The notes: a model not told the origin generated them from the sequence alone. DNA of 64,000 nucleotides from Gemmiger formicilis (GCF_018784445.1 NZ_WQOH01000004.1:1-64000); one strand, 5' to 3'. Counted from the first letter of the stretch, positions 43,403 through 51,734 are shown. Numbers and translations: made by a program.

Positions 43403-46018
43403 TTATTCTTCCAAAAACTCTCGTATTTCTTTCTCCACCGCCCGGACTTCTTCCTCAAAGGCGCGGGCGGAGACGCGGAGGGCACCGTGGCCCATGACGA
43501 TGATCTGCTCGGCACCGTCGCTGCTGACGACGCGGGTGCGGTGCTCCTTCGCCAGCTCGTGGGTGGCGCGTTCGATGTACATATCGGCGGTCTCGGCCTC
43601 GCGGGTGTAGACGACATACAGATTATGGTACTGCTCGACCTCCCGTGTGCCGCCCCGCACCTTGTAGGCGTCGAACACCAGAATCGGCACGCAGCGCTTG
43701 TAGCCCGCATAGTTGCACAAAATGTCCATCAGGCGGCGGCGGGCGGCGTCCAGATTGCCGTCGGCCAGCCTGCGCAGGTCGTCCCAGGCAAAAATCACGT
43801 TGTAGCCGTCCACCAGCAGGTAATCCGGGCCGGTGGGTACTGGTTTGGCGGGGACGCTGGCCGCAGCGGGGGCGGTGTGCAGGGCGGCGCAGGCTGCCTT
43901 TTTGGCGTCTCCGGTCTCGCCACGACGGCGTATCTTGCCGTAGGTGCGCTCAAAAATCGCCAGCAGCTCCTTGTCTTGTTCCAGCGTGCCCCGGTAGGCG
44001 GCGGCCCGGCGGCGACGATCGTTGGCGTCAGCCTGCCCGGCAGCGTCCTCGTCGGCGGCGGGGGTGCCGTTTAAGCGGCGTTCCAGCCCGCTGGACACAT
44101 GGGCGCGGGCGGGGACCTCATCCCACTTGACGAGATACCCGGCCCCATGTGCGCAAAACACAGAGTCAGCTGGGTTCTCGGTGTCGGCGTCTGGGTCATA
44201 GCCCACGGCGGCAAGCACCTCGTCGGCGTTGTGGCAGGTGTCGTACCCGGCAGGCAGCACGGCCCAGCGGCCCAGGCCGTGGGTGTAGGCCGCGACCTCC
44301 CGCGCATAGCCCCGCGCGGTGGCCACCGGCAGGCGGCCTGTCAGCCGCACGGTGTTTTCGGATTTCGGCAGCGTCTCGGGCGCTTCAAAGCTGCCGCACA
44401 TCCGCTGCACATCGGCCATGGCGCGGCCCAGCGCGTCGGCGGGCAGTTCCAGCGTGAAGTCATACCACGGTTCCAGCAGCGTTACGCCGTTCTTGGCTGC
44501 GGCCATCCGCAGGCCCTGGCGCACAGCGCGGTAGGTGGCCTGGCGGAAGTCGCCGCCCTCGGTGTGCTTCTGGTGGGCGCGGCCCGCCGCCAGCGTGATC
44601 TTTACGTCGGTCAGCGGCGCACCGATCAGCACGCCGGGGTGGGTGCGCTCGGCAAGGTGGGTCAAAATCAGCCGCTGCCAGTTTTCGGCCAGTGTGTCGG
44701 GCGGGCAGTCTGCCGCCAGCTGTACGCCGCTGCCCCGCGCACCGGGTTCCAGCAGCAGGTGGACCTCGGCATAATGGCGCAGCGGCTCATAGTGGCCGAT
44801 GCCCTCCACAGCGGTGGTCAGGGTTTCTTTGTAGAGGATACCGCCCTCGCTGAAAGTGACGTCCAGCCCGAAGCGGTCCTGTAAAATATTCTGCAAAATT
44901 TCCAGCTGCACCTCGCCCATCAGCTGGACGTGTACCTCGCCCAGGTCGTCGCGCCAGTTGACGTGGAGCTGCGGGTCCTCGTCCTCGAGGGTCTGCAGGG
45001 CTTTTAAAACGGTGTGGGCGTCGGCGTCACAGTCGACGCGGTAGTTGAGCACGGGCTCCAAAAGCGGCGTCTCCGCGTCGGATTCTGCGCCAAGGCCCCG
45101 CCCGGGGCGGGTGGCTGCCGGGCCTGCCACTGCCACGACCATGCCGGGAAACGCCTCACTGACCAGGCGGAACTTGCCGCCATTGTACAGCCGCAGGGCG
45201 TCTGCCTTTTCGCCGCCGGGGAGCACGTCTTTTACGTGCAGCACGCCGCCGGTGACTTTCAGCCAGGTCAGGCGGGTGCCTGCGTCCTCACTGATTTTGA
45301 ACACGCGTGCGCCAAATTCCGGCCACTGGGGTGGGGTGCGGGTCAGCGTTTGCAAGCCGCGCAGTAAGCTGTCCAGGCCGTCCAGACGCAGCGCCGCGCC
45401 GAAAAACACCGGAAAGACCTGCCGCCGCGCAATGGCCGTGATGACGGTTTCGGGCGCGGGGGTGCCGGTGTCGAGGACTTCGTTCATCAGCGGCTCACTG
45501 CACAGGGCCAGGGCCTCGGGGTCGGGCGCGGCGGAAAAATCCACACAGCCGTCGCCGAAGCGGCCCCGCAGCTCCCGCAGACGGACAGCAGCGTCCGCGC
45601 CGGGCAGATCCATTTTGTTGACAAAAACAAACGTAGGAACGCGGTAGCGGGCAAGCAGCTTCCACAGTGTCTCGGTGTGGGCCTGCACGCCGTCGGTGCC
45701 GGAGACGACGAGGACGGCGTAGTCCAGCACTTGTAAGGCGCGCTCGGCCTCGGCGGAGAAATCCACGTGGCCGGGGGTGTCCAGCAGGGTCAGCGCGGTC
45801 TCGCCGCAGCCGTCGGCGGTGGGCAGCGTCAGCACCGCCTGTTTGGCAAAAATCGTGATGCCCCGCGCCCGCTCCTGACTGTCCGTGTCCAGAAAGGCGT
45901 CACGGTGGTCGACGCGGCCCAGCTTGCGCAGCACGCCGGCGCGGTAGAGCAGCCCTTCGGCCAGTGTGGTTTTGCCGCTGTCAACATGGGCCAGCAGGCC
46001 GATGACGAGACGTTTCAT
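43403..46018 (-). CDS. Tet(M)-like translational GTPase fused to a Rae1/YacP-type NYN ribonuclease domain
   Basis: 871 residues. Residues 1-640 are an EF-G-like ribosomal-protection-type GTPase: G1 AHVDSGKTT (10-18), RGITI (52-56), DTPGH (80-84), NKMD (134-137). The domain IV loop (482-492) reads HQKHTEGGDFR, unlike the Ser-Pro-Val-Ser-Thr type loop I recall for Tet(M). A charged linker (650-730) leads to an NYN/PIN-like domain (733-871) with LLVDGYNVI, VFDAYK, ETAD and SSDGAEQ, the acidic set of B. subtilis Rae1, which cuts mRNA in the ribosomal A site. Start ATG 46018 follows GGGGGAAAC. Divergent from the MFS gene with overlapping promoters. Confidence 0.88.
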   Translation of the reverse strand: MKRLVIGLLAHVDSGKTTLAEGLLYRAGVLRKLGRVDHRDAFLDTDSQERARGITIFAKQAVLTLPTADGCGETALTLLDTPGHVDFSAEAERALQVLDYAVLVVSGTDGVQAHTETLWKLLARYRVPTFVFVNKMDLPGADAAVRLRELRGRFGDGCVDFSAAPDPEALALCSEPLMNEVLDTGTPAPETVITAIARRQVFPVFFGAALRLDGLDSLLRGLQTLTRTPPQWPEFGARVFKISEDAGTRLTWLKVTGGVLHVKDVLPGGEKADALRLYNGGKFRLVSEAFPGMVVAVAGPAATRPGRGLGAESDAETPLLEPVLNYRVDCDADAHTVLKALQTLEDEDPQLHVNWRDDLGEVHVQLMGEVQLEILQNILQDRFGLDVTFSEGGILYKETLTTAVEGIGHYEPLRHYAEVHLLLEPGARGSGVQLAADCPPDTLAENWQRLILTHLAERTHPGVLIGAPLTDVKITLAAGRAHQKHTEGGDFRQATYRAVRQGLRMAAAKNGVTLLEPWYDFTLELPADALGRAMADVQRMCGSFEAPETLPKSENTVRLTGRLPVATARGYAREVAAYTHGLGRWAVLPAGYDTCHNADEVLAAVGYDPDADTENPADSVFCAHGAGYLVKWDEVPARAHVSSGLERRLNGTPAADEDAAGQADANDRRRRAAAYRGTLEQDKELLAIFERTYGKIRRRGETGDAKKAACAALHTAPAAASVPAKPVPTGPDYLLVDGYNVIFAWDDLRRLADGNLDAARRRLMDILCNYAGYKRCVPILVFDAYKVRGGTREVEQYHNLYVVYTREAETADMYIERATHELAKEHRTRVVSSDGAEQIIVMGHGALRVSARAFEEEVRAVEKEIREFLEE

Positions 46019-46052
46019 AGATGTTTCCCCCGAGCTTTTCAAAGTTGCTTCT

Positions 46053-46096
46053 ATTGTACAATTTTTCTTGCAATTTGGCAAACGGTGTGGTATAGT
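46053..46096. promoter_or_regulatory. Overlapping divergent promoters of the GTPase-NYN and MFS genes
   Basis: Minus: TTGCCA (46076-46081), 17 bp, TACAAT (46053-46058), toward the GTPase-NYN gene. Plus: TTGCAA (46068-46073), 17 bp, TATAGT (46091-46096), toward the leader peptide and MFS gene. The two -35 regions lie within each other's spacers, so polymerase cannot bind both at once. Confidence 0.8.
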
Positions 46097-46129
46097 AAAG
46101 CCAAATTTACCGGGAAGGAGAGCACACGT

Positions 46130-46177
46130 ATGCGTTGGCAGTTCGGTGTGGTGTTCCAGAAAAAAGGAAACCCCTGA
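46130..46177 (+). CDS. 15-residue leader peptide of the MFS exporter
   Basis: Encodes MRWQFGVVFQKKGNP. GGAAGGAG lies nine bases before the ATG and about 27 bases beyond the -10 box, so both transcription and translation signals are strong. The MFS gene starts 335 bases further on, beyond a terminator. Short peptides in this position often sense ribosome stalling by antibiotics (for example erm and tet(M) leaders). Too short for homology; the call rests on signals. Confidence 0.65.
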   Translation: MRWQFGVVFQKKGNP

Positions 46178-46220
46178 CGAGTTGACGCTGTAAGTGTGCC
46201 CTTTTTTAGGCATTGCCTAA

Positions 46221-46392
46221 GGCAATACCGCACAATTCCCGCCTGACGGCTTAAGCACCGCTCCGGCGGCTGCGGCACGGCATCTGCGTTGCCAAAATGC
46301 TCGATAATACACAAAGTATTATCTGCGCTTTTGGCTTAGCAGCTGCCGCACCTCGCTCGCCGTATCGGCACTTAGAATTATGCGGTATTGCC
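46221..46392. mobile_element. MITE, 172 bp, with 18-bp inverted ends
   Basis: Left end GGCAATACCGCACAATTC (46221-46238), right end GAATTATGCGGTATTGCC (46375-46392), one mismatch. The tetramer CTAA flanks both sides (46217-46220 and 46393-46396) as a target duplication. No open frame. Inserted in the MFS leader. Confidence 0.85.
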
Positions 46393-46428
46393 CTAAGTTC
46401 CGGTAAAGCTATAAGTGTGTGCATTTTT

Positions 46429-46460
46429 GCGCCCTGCGGCTTTGCTGCGGGGCGCTTTTT
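46429..46460 (+). terminator. Leader terminator before the MFS gene
   Basis: GCGCCCTGCGGC, TTT loop, GCTGCGGGGCGC, then TTTTTG. It lies 50 bases before the MFS start and would stop leader transcription unless another fold forms. Confidence 0.8.
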
Positions 46461-46512
46461 GTGTGCAAAAAAGGGCACGTTTTCGTGATTTTTGAGCGAA
46501 AGGGTGTTCCCG

Positions 46513-47715
46513 ATGAATTTACAAAAACAACTGCGCTGCGTGTATCTGCACGCATTTTTCTCGACACTGCGGTTTACCGATGCCGTCTGGGTGGCGCTGC
46601 TGGCGGCGCGGGGCTTCTCGCTGGCGGAAATCGGCCTGGCCGAAGGGGTGTTCCATCTGACGAGCCTGCTGTGCGAGGTGCCCAGCGGCATGGCTGCGGA
46701 TCTGCTGGGGCGGCGGCGCACGCTGATTTTCGGCGGTGTGTTGGGCGTTTTCTCGGCGCTGGCCATGGCGTCTGCACCGGGGCTGGGGCTGATCTGCACG
46801 GCCATGGCGCTGAAGGCGCTGGGCTACAATATGCTTTCCGGCACGGACGAAGCCCTGATCTACGACAGCCTGAAAATGGCCGGGCGGGAGAAAGACTATA
46901 TAAAAGTGGACGCCAATGCGTCGATTTGCATGAAAATTGCAACGGCGTTCGGCTCGCTGGCAAGCCTGCTGGCAGGGGTGTTGCGCTACGCCGGGTACTA
47001 CTTGGCGGACGCCGTGTCGGCGCTGCTCTCGGCACTGGCGGCGGCCCGGCTGGAAGAACCCATCGTCACCGATGAGCAGGCCGCCCGGGAGCGGCACACC
47101 CTGCTGGAACTGCCCGCCCGGCTGCGTGTGCATATTTTGGACAGCGCCGACTGCCTGCGCGGCAGTGCGCTGGCACGGCGGCTGATTGCGGCGGACGCGG
47201 TGATTTCGCTGCCAAGCTACTTGACGTCGATGTTTGTGCAGCAGCGGCTGACGGAACAGGGTGGGGCCATGGAATGGCTGTTCCTGCCGGGGTTGCTGGC
47301 CGGGGCTGCAGGTATGGCGGGCACGGCACTGGGGCGGCGGCTGCACCCTAAGACCCTGCGCGGCCTGTATTTAGCCTGTGCGCTGACCATTGGCGCGGGG
47401 GCACTGCTGGCCGGGGCGGCCCCGGCGTGGGCCTGTGCCGTCGGGCCGATGCTGGTGCAGGGGGCACTGGCTGCGTGGTTCTTGCACAGTATGCAGCGGA
47501 TGAACGAGTCAATTTCCAGCGACCGCCGCGCGACGCTTATCAGCGTGGACAGCATGACGTACAGTTTGCTGATGATCCCGGCAAGCCCGATGCTGGGCTG
47601 GCTGGGGGATGCTGCCGGGTCCGCAGGGGTCGGGCTGTGTCTGCTGGGTGCAATGGTGGCAGCCAGCGGTCTTGCAGTCGCGGCCAAAACACGGTATAAT
47701 AGGCGCGGAGCATAA
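46513..47715 (+). CDS. MFS efflux transporter with leader-peptide attenuator
   Basis: 400 residues, about 12 membrane helices. Motif A of the drug-efflux families appears in the 2-3 loop as GMAADLLGRRRTLIFGG. PASPMLGWLGD lies near the C-terminus. It probably expels a small toxic compound; the leader suggests a ribosome-targeting drug, similar to Mef or Tet(40)-type pumps, but this is inference. ATG 46513 follows AAAGGGTG; a TTG at 46492 is not supported. Confidence 0.85.
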   Translation: MNLQKQLRCVYLHAFFSTLRFTDAVWVALLAARGFSLAEIGLAEGVFHLTSLLCEVPSGMAADLLGRRRTLIFGGVLGVFSALAMASAPGLGLICTAMALKALGYNMLSGTDEALIYDSLKMAGREKDYIKVDANASICMKIATAFGSLASLLAGVLRYAGYYLADAVSALLSALAAARLEEPIVTDEQAARERHTLLELPARLRVHILDSADCLRGSALARRLIAADAVISLPSYLTSMFVQQRLTEQGGAMEWLFLPGLLAGAAGMAGTALGRRLHPKTLRGLYLACALTIGAGALLAGAAPAWACAVGPMLVQGALAAWFLHSMQRMNESISSDRRATLISVDSMTYSLLMIPASPMLGWLGDAAGSAGVGLCLLGAMVAASGLAVAAKTRYNRRGA

Positions 47716-47777
47716 TTTCCTTGATTTTTTGTGGGGCTGATGGGATGCGTCGGCCTGCCAACGGAGGCAAAATTGCT

Positions 47778-48797
47778 ATGACCTATACAGAAGTTTTGCA
47801 GGCGGCGAAGGGCCAGATGGGCTTTTGCCATGCCTGCCCGGTGTGCAATGGCCGCGCCTGCGGTGGCACCATCCCCGGCCCGGGGGCCAAGGGCAGCGGC
47901 ACGGTGGCGATCCGCAACTTTGACGCGTGGCGGAATGTGCGGCTGAACATGGATACGATCCACGAGAATTTTGAGCCGGATACGAGCCTGGAGCTCTTTG
48001 GACGCAAGTTCAAATACCCGTTTTTTGCGGGGCCGGTGGGCGCAATGACGCTGCACTACGGCGATAAATACAACGACTTGCAGTACAATGAAATTTTGGT
48101 CGCTGCCTGCGCGGCGGCGGGCATTGCGGCGTTCACCGGAGACGGCACGAACCCCAAGGTCATGGAGGGGGCAACGGCGGCCATTGCGGCCAGCGGCGGC
48201 GCGGGCATCCCCACTGTGAAGCCGTGGGACAACGCCACAGTGGCGGAAAAAATGACGATGGCGCGGCAGTCCGGCTGCTTTGCCATGGCGATGGACATTG
48301 ACGCAGCGGGCCTGCCGTTTTTGCAGCACCTGGATCCGCCCGCCGGCAGCAAGACCGTGGAGCAGCTGCAAGAAATCGCCCAGGCGGCGGGCGTGCCGTT
48401 TATCTTAAAGGGCATCATGACGGTGCGCGGCGCGGAAAAGGCCATCGAGGCCGGGGCCGCGGGCATCGTCGTCTCGAACCACGGCGGCCGCGTGCTGGAC
48501 GACTGCCCCGCCACCGAGGAAGTGCTGGCGGACATTGTGGCGGCCGTGGATGGCCGCGCGAAAATTCTGGTGGACGGCGGCATCCGCAGCGGCAACGATG
48601 TGTTCAAGGCGCTGGCCCTGGGCGCGGACGGCGTGTTGGTTGCCCGCCCCTTTGTGACAGCTGTGTACGGCGGCGGTGCCGACGGCGTGGCTGCCTATGT
48701 GGAAAAGCTGGGTGCCGAGTTGGCCGATACGATGCGCCTGTGCGGCGCGGCGAGCCTGGCGGACATCAGCCGGGATATGGTCAGGGTCGTAAAGTAA
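47778..48797 (+). CDS. FMN-dependent alpha-hydroxyacid oxidizing protein
   Basis: 339 residues. FMN-dependent alpha-hydroxyacid dehydrogenase fold: KYPFFAGPVGAM, the catalytic histidine in VVSNHGGRVLDD, and the phosphate-binding KILVDGGIRSGNDVFKALALGA. An extra Cys-rich N-terminus (CHACPVCNGRACGG) is typical of clostridial members and may hold a metal or disulphide. The substrate, lactate or another 2-hydroxy acid, is unknown. ATG 47778 with GGAGG ten bases upstream; terminator follows. Confidence 0.88.
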   Translation: MTYTEVLQAAKGQMGFCHACPVCNGRACGGTIPGPGAKGSGTVAIRNFDAWRNVRLNMDTIHENFEPDTSLELFGRKFKYPFFAGPVGAMTLHYGDKYNDLQYNEILVAACAAAGIAAFTGDGTNPKVMEGATAAIAASGGAGIPTVKPWDNATVAEKMTMARQSGCFAMAMDIDAAGLPFLQHLDPPAGSKTVEQLQEIAQAAGVPFILKGIMTVRGAEKAIEAGAAGIVVSNHGGRVLDDCPATEEVLADIVAAVDGRAKILVDGGIRSGNDVFKALALGADGVLVARPFVTAVYGGGADGVAAYVEKLGAELADTMRLCGAASLADISRDMVRVVK

Positions 48798-48804
48798 AAT
48801 AAAA

Positions 48805-48854
48805 AATACCATGTTCCGCAGCTGCAAAAACTGCCGAGACATGGTATTCTTTTT
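48805..48854 (+). terminator. Terminator after the hydroxyacid oxidase
   Basis: AATACCATGT/ACATGGTATT stem with inner CG pairs, followed by CTTTTT. Confidence 0.85.
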
Positions 48855-48888
48855 ATGCCGCAGTATGCGGCGGGGCGGGCGTAAAACT

Positions 48889-48956
48889 GCATAAATATAC
48901 TTCTTGCCTCTTTTTTTGCAAAAGGTCTTGCAGAAAAAGAGGTTTTGCATTACTAT
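48889..48956 (+). promoter_or_regulatory. Promoter of the second amino-acid importer with ArgR-box-like site
   Basis: TTGCAG (48928-48933), 17-bp spacer, TACTAT (48951-48956). CTGCATAAATATAC (near 48889-48904), about 30 bases upstream of the -35, matches the ArgR-like site before argG in 12 of 14 bases. A short ACCGC-TTTAGA-GCGGT hairpin follows in the leader. Confidence 0.6.
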
Positions 48957-49026
48957 TAAAGAATGCTACCGCTTTAGAGCGGTGGTGTGAGGGTTTGTGT
49001 AAAGTGTATACAAGGAGGAAGTCATC

Positions 49027-49857
49027 ATGAAAAAGCTGATCAGCACCGTTCTGGCATTGGGTATGGCGGCCAGCCTGGCAGCCTGCGGCAGCAGCGCATC
49101 CACGGCGGCGTCCACGGCCGAGAGCACTGTGGAATCTACCGCAGCAGCCGGGGACAGTGACCTGGACTACATCAAGGGCAAGGGCAAAATGACCATCGGC
49201 TACACGGTATATGAGCCGATGAACTACACCGACGCCGACGGCAATTTCACCGGTTTTGACACCGAGCTGGCGACCGCTGTGTGTGAGAAGCTGGGCGTGG
49301 AGCCGGAATTTGTGGAAATCAACTGGGACACCAAAATTGTTGAGCTGGATGCCAAGAGCATTGACTGCATCTGGAACGGCATGACGCTGACGGATGATAT
49401 CCAGGCCAACACCGCCTGCACCAAGGCCTACGCCAAGAACGCGCAGGTCGTCGTGATGAAGGCTGACGCCGACTATTCCTCCACTGCGGACCTCGTCGGT
49501 AAGACCGTGGTCGCAGAGGCCAGTTCCGCCGGTGAGAGCGCCATCAACGACGACGAGAGCCTGTCCCAGGCCGATTACGTCAGCAAATCCGTCCAGACCG
49601 ATTGTCTGATGGAAGTGGCCGCCGGTACGGCGGACGCCGCTGTGCTGGACCTGACGCTGGCCTCCGCCATGATCGGCGACGGCACCGACTACGCGGATTT
49701 GGCTATTAAAGACGAGCTGAACGCCGAGGAGTACGGCGTGGCCTTCCGCAAGGGCAGCGATGCCGCCGACGCCGTGAACGCTGCCTTTGACGAACTGAAG
49801 GCCGACGGCACGATGCAGGCTTTGGCCGACAAGTACAGCCTGACGCTGGCCGACTGA
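49027..49857 (+). CDS. Amino-acid ABC importer 2, substrate-binding lipoprotein
   Basis: 276 residues. Lipobox LAAC near 20, Ser/Ala/Thr/Glu-rich linker to about 45, then an SBP family 3 domain with MTIGYTVYEPMNYTD, FTGFDTELATAVCE and VVAEASSAGES. AAGGAGG precedes the ATG. The permease gene begins within its stop codon (TGATG). Possibly an arginine, ornithine or other polar amino-acid carrier, suggested only by the ArgR-like site upstream. Confidence 0.9.
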   Translation: MKKLISTVLALGMAASLAACGSSASTAASTAESTVESTAAAGDSDLDYIKGKGKMTIGYTVYEPMNYTDADGNFTGFDTELATAVCEKLGVEPEFVEINWDTKIVELDAKSIDCIWNGMTLTDDIQANTACTKAYAKNAQVVVMKADADYSSTADLVGKTVVAEASSAGESAINDDESLSQADYVSKSVQTDCLMEVAAGTADAAVLDLTLASAMIGDGTDYADLAIKDELNAEEYGVAFRKGSDAADAVNAAFDELKADGTMQALADKYSLTLAD

Positions 49858-50516
49858 TGGGCGAGGCGGCTGTCATCTGGGGCCGCCTGACCGAGGCATT
49901 CTGGCTCAACTGCCAGCTGTTCGGTCTGACGCTGTTGTTCGCACTGCCGCTGGGGCTGGTGGTGTCGTTTGGCTCCATGAGCAAGTTTGCCCCGCTGCGC
50001 GGCGTGGTCAAGACCTTTGTCTGGATCATCCGCGGCACGCCGCTGATGCTGCAAATTCTGGTCATCTACTTAGGGCCGGGCCTGATGGGCTTTACCAGCC
50101 CCTGGCCGTCGGGCGGCAGCGGCCGCCTGGTGGCGGCGGTGGTGGCATTTGCCATCAACTACGCCTGCTATTTTTCGGAAATTTACCGCGGCGGTATCGA
50201 GGCAGTCCCCAAAGGCCAGACCGAGGCCGGGCAGGTGCTGGGCATGACCAAGGCGCAGATCTTCTTCCGCGTGACGCTTTTGCAGGTCATCAAGCGCATT
50301 CTGCCGCCGATGGGCAATGAGATCATCACGCTGGTCAAGGATACCTCGCTGGCAAATGTCATTGCCAACAAAGACATCATTATGATGGCGAAAGAGTACA
50401 GTGCCAAAGGACTGATCTGGCCGCTGTTTTCCACGGCGGTGTTCTTCCTTGTGTTCGTGGGTGCGCTGACGCTGCTGTTCGGTTGGCTGGAAAAGCGGCT
50501 GGACTATTTCAAGTAA
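49857..50516 (+). CDS. Amino-acid ABC importer 2, permease
   Basis: 219 residues, about five membrane helices. The early helix is FGLTLLFALPLGLVVSFG; RGTPLMLQILVIYLG and EIYRGGIEAVPKGQTEAGQV are HisM/GlnP motifs, and the EAA loop follows. The start overlaps the upstream stop by one base, so translation is coupled. Confidence 0.9.
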   Translation: MGEAAVIWGRLTEAFWLNCQLFGLTLLFALPLGLVVSFGSMSKFAPLRGVVKTFVWIIRGTPLMLQILVIYLGPGLMGFTSPWPSGGSGRLVAAVVAFAINYACYFSEIYRGGIEAVPKGQTEAGQVLGMTKAQIFFRVTLLQVIKRILPPMGNEIITLVKDTSLANVIANKDIIMMAKEYSAKGLIWPLFSTAVFFLVFVGALTLLFGWLEKRLDYFK

Positions 50517-50528
50517 GGGGGCGCGGCT

Positions 50529-51311
50529 ATGGCATTGTTGGAAGTAAACGGCATCGGCAAGAGCTTTGGCACCACAAAGGTGCTGCGCGATATCTCGTTT
50601 GAGCTGGCCGAGGGCGAGGCCCTGGCCATCATCGGGTCGTCCGGCTCCGGCAAAACGACGCTGCTGCGCTGCTTGAACTTTTTGGAGACAGCGGACACAG
50701 GCAGCATTACGGTGGCGGGCGAGACGCTGTGGAGCGCCGCCGATACCCGCACCCAGAGCGAGGAGGCCATCCGCAAAAAGCGGCTGCATTTCGGGCTGGT
50801 GTTCCAGAATTTCAACCTGTTCCCGCAGTACACGGCGCTGCAAAACGTGATGCTGGCGGGCCAGCTTTTGGCGAAGGAACGCCCGGACTACAAGCAGAAC
50901 AAAAAGCAGATCCTGGCCGATATCGAGACGCAGGCGCGGCAGCTGCTGGCGCAGATGGGTCTTTCTGACCGCGAAGGGCACTACCCGCACCAGCTTTCGG
51001 GCGGGCAGCAGCAGCGGGTGGCGATCGCCCGCGCCTTGGCGCTGCACCCGGATATTTTGTGCTTTGACGAGCCGACGAGTGCGCTGGACCCCGAGCTGAC
51101 CGGCGAGGTGCTGCGGGTGCTGCGCGAGCTGGCCGAGCACAAGACCACGATGATCATTGTGACCCATGAGATGAAGTTTGCCCGCGACGTGGCCGACCGC
51201 ATCCTGTTTATGGACGGCGGCGTGGTCGTGGAGCAGGGTGATGCGAAAGAGGTCATCGACCACCCCAAAGAGGAGCGGACGAGACAGTTTTTGGCGAGTT
51301 ATGGGAAATAA
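50529..51311 (+). CDS. Amino-acid ABC importer 2, ATPase
   Basis: 260 residues. Walker A GSSGSGKTTL, Q-loop VFQNFNLFPQYT, signature LSGGQQQRV, Walker [13 protein letters not shown], and TMIIVTHE. Completes the importer begun at 49027. AAGGGGGCG precedes the ATG. A bidirectional terminator follows three bases after the stop. Confidence 0.92.
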   Translation: MALLEVNGIGKSFGTTKVLRDISFELAEGEALAIIGSSGSGKTTLLRCLNFLETADTGSITVAGETLWSAADTRTQSEEAIRKKRLHFGLVFQNFNLFPQYTALQNVMLAGQLLAKERPDYKQNKKQILADIETQARQLLAQMGLSDREGHYPHQLSGGQQQRVAIARALALHPDILCFDEPTSALDPELTGEVLRVLRELAEHKTTMIIVTHEMKFARDVADRILFMDGGVVVEQGDAKEVIDHPKEERTRQFLASYGK

Positions 51312-51313
51312 AA

Positions 51314-51350
51314 AACGGCAGACCGTTGGATGGCGGTCTGCCGTTTTTTT
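51314..51350. terminator. Bidirectional terminator between the importer and ridA
   Basis: AACGGCAGACCG/CGGTCTGCCGTT stem with A and T runs on each side; ends the importer operon and the convergent ridA gene. Confidence 0.88.
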
Positions 51351-51362
51351 AAAAGTGGGCAA

Positions 51363-51734
51363 TTACCGTACCGCGATGCACTCGATCTCGACGAGGGCGT
51401 TCTTGGGCAGGGCGGCGATTTGGACGCAGCTGCGGGCGGGGAAGCCGCCGTGGAAGTAGGTGCCGTAAATCTCGTTCACGGTGCCGAAATCGGCCAGATC
51501 CTGCACGAAAACCGTCGTTTTGACGACGTTGTCGAGGCTCAGGCCGGCCTCGTTCAGGACGGCCTGCAGATTTTTGAGGGCCTGGTGGGTCTGGGCTTGC
51601 ACGCCATCGGCCAGATTGCCGGTGGCGGGATCCAGGCCGAGCTGGCCGATGCAATAGACGGTGGAGCCGGTGTCAACGGCCTGAGAATAGGGGCCGAGGG
51701 CGGCGGGGGCGTTCGGGGTGGAAACGTGGGTCAT
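51363..51734 (-). CDS. ridA: RidA-family enamine/imine deaminase
   Basis: 123 residues, the normal trimer subunit length. Motifs GPYSQAV, IGQLGLDP, the threonine-rich TTVFVQDL and the substrate-binding arginine in GGFPARSCVQI, then VEIECIAV. It hydrolyses reactive 2-aminoacrylate and other enamines made by PLP enzymes. The start ATG follows GGAG. Convergent with the importer operon. Confidence 0.93.
   Translation of the reverse strand: MTHVSTPNAPAALGPYSQAVDTGSTVYCIGQLGLDPATGNLADGVQAQTHQALKNLQAVLNEAGLSLDNVVKTTVFVQDLADFGTVNEIYGTYFHGGFPARSCVQIAALPKNALVEIECIAVR

Larger units (their letters stand above)
46196..46478 (+). promoter_or_regulatory. Attenuator-like leader of the MFS gene
   Basis: GTGCCCTTTTTT (46196-46207), just after the leader peptide, is perfectly complementary to AAAAAAGGGCAC (46467-46478), just before the MFS ribosome-binding site. 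Between them lies a terminator (46429-46460). Alternative pairings could expose or hide the terminator depending on ribosome position on the leader. A 172-bp MITE interrupts the region. Confidence 0.6.

Noticed and set aside
42574-43710. 378-codon reading of the response regulator
   Set aside because: The first 160 codons cover a repeat and the promoter; the receiver domain starts at ATG 43227 with a strong ribosome-binding site.
43403-46018. Simple tetracycline-resistance gene tet(M)/tet(W)
   Set aside because: GTPase half is Tet(M)-like, but the domain IV loop differs and a nuclease domain is fused, so resistance cannot be assumed.
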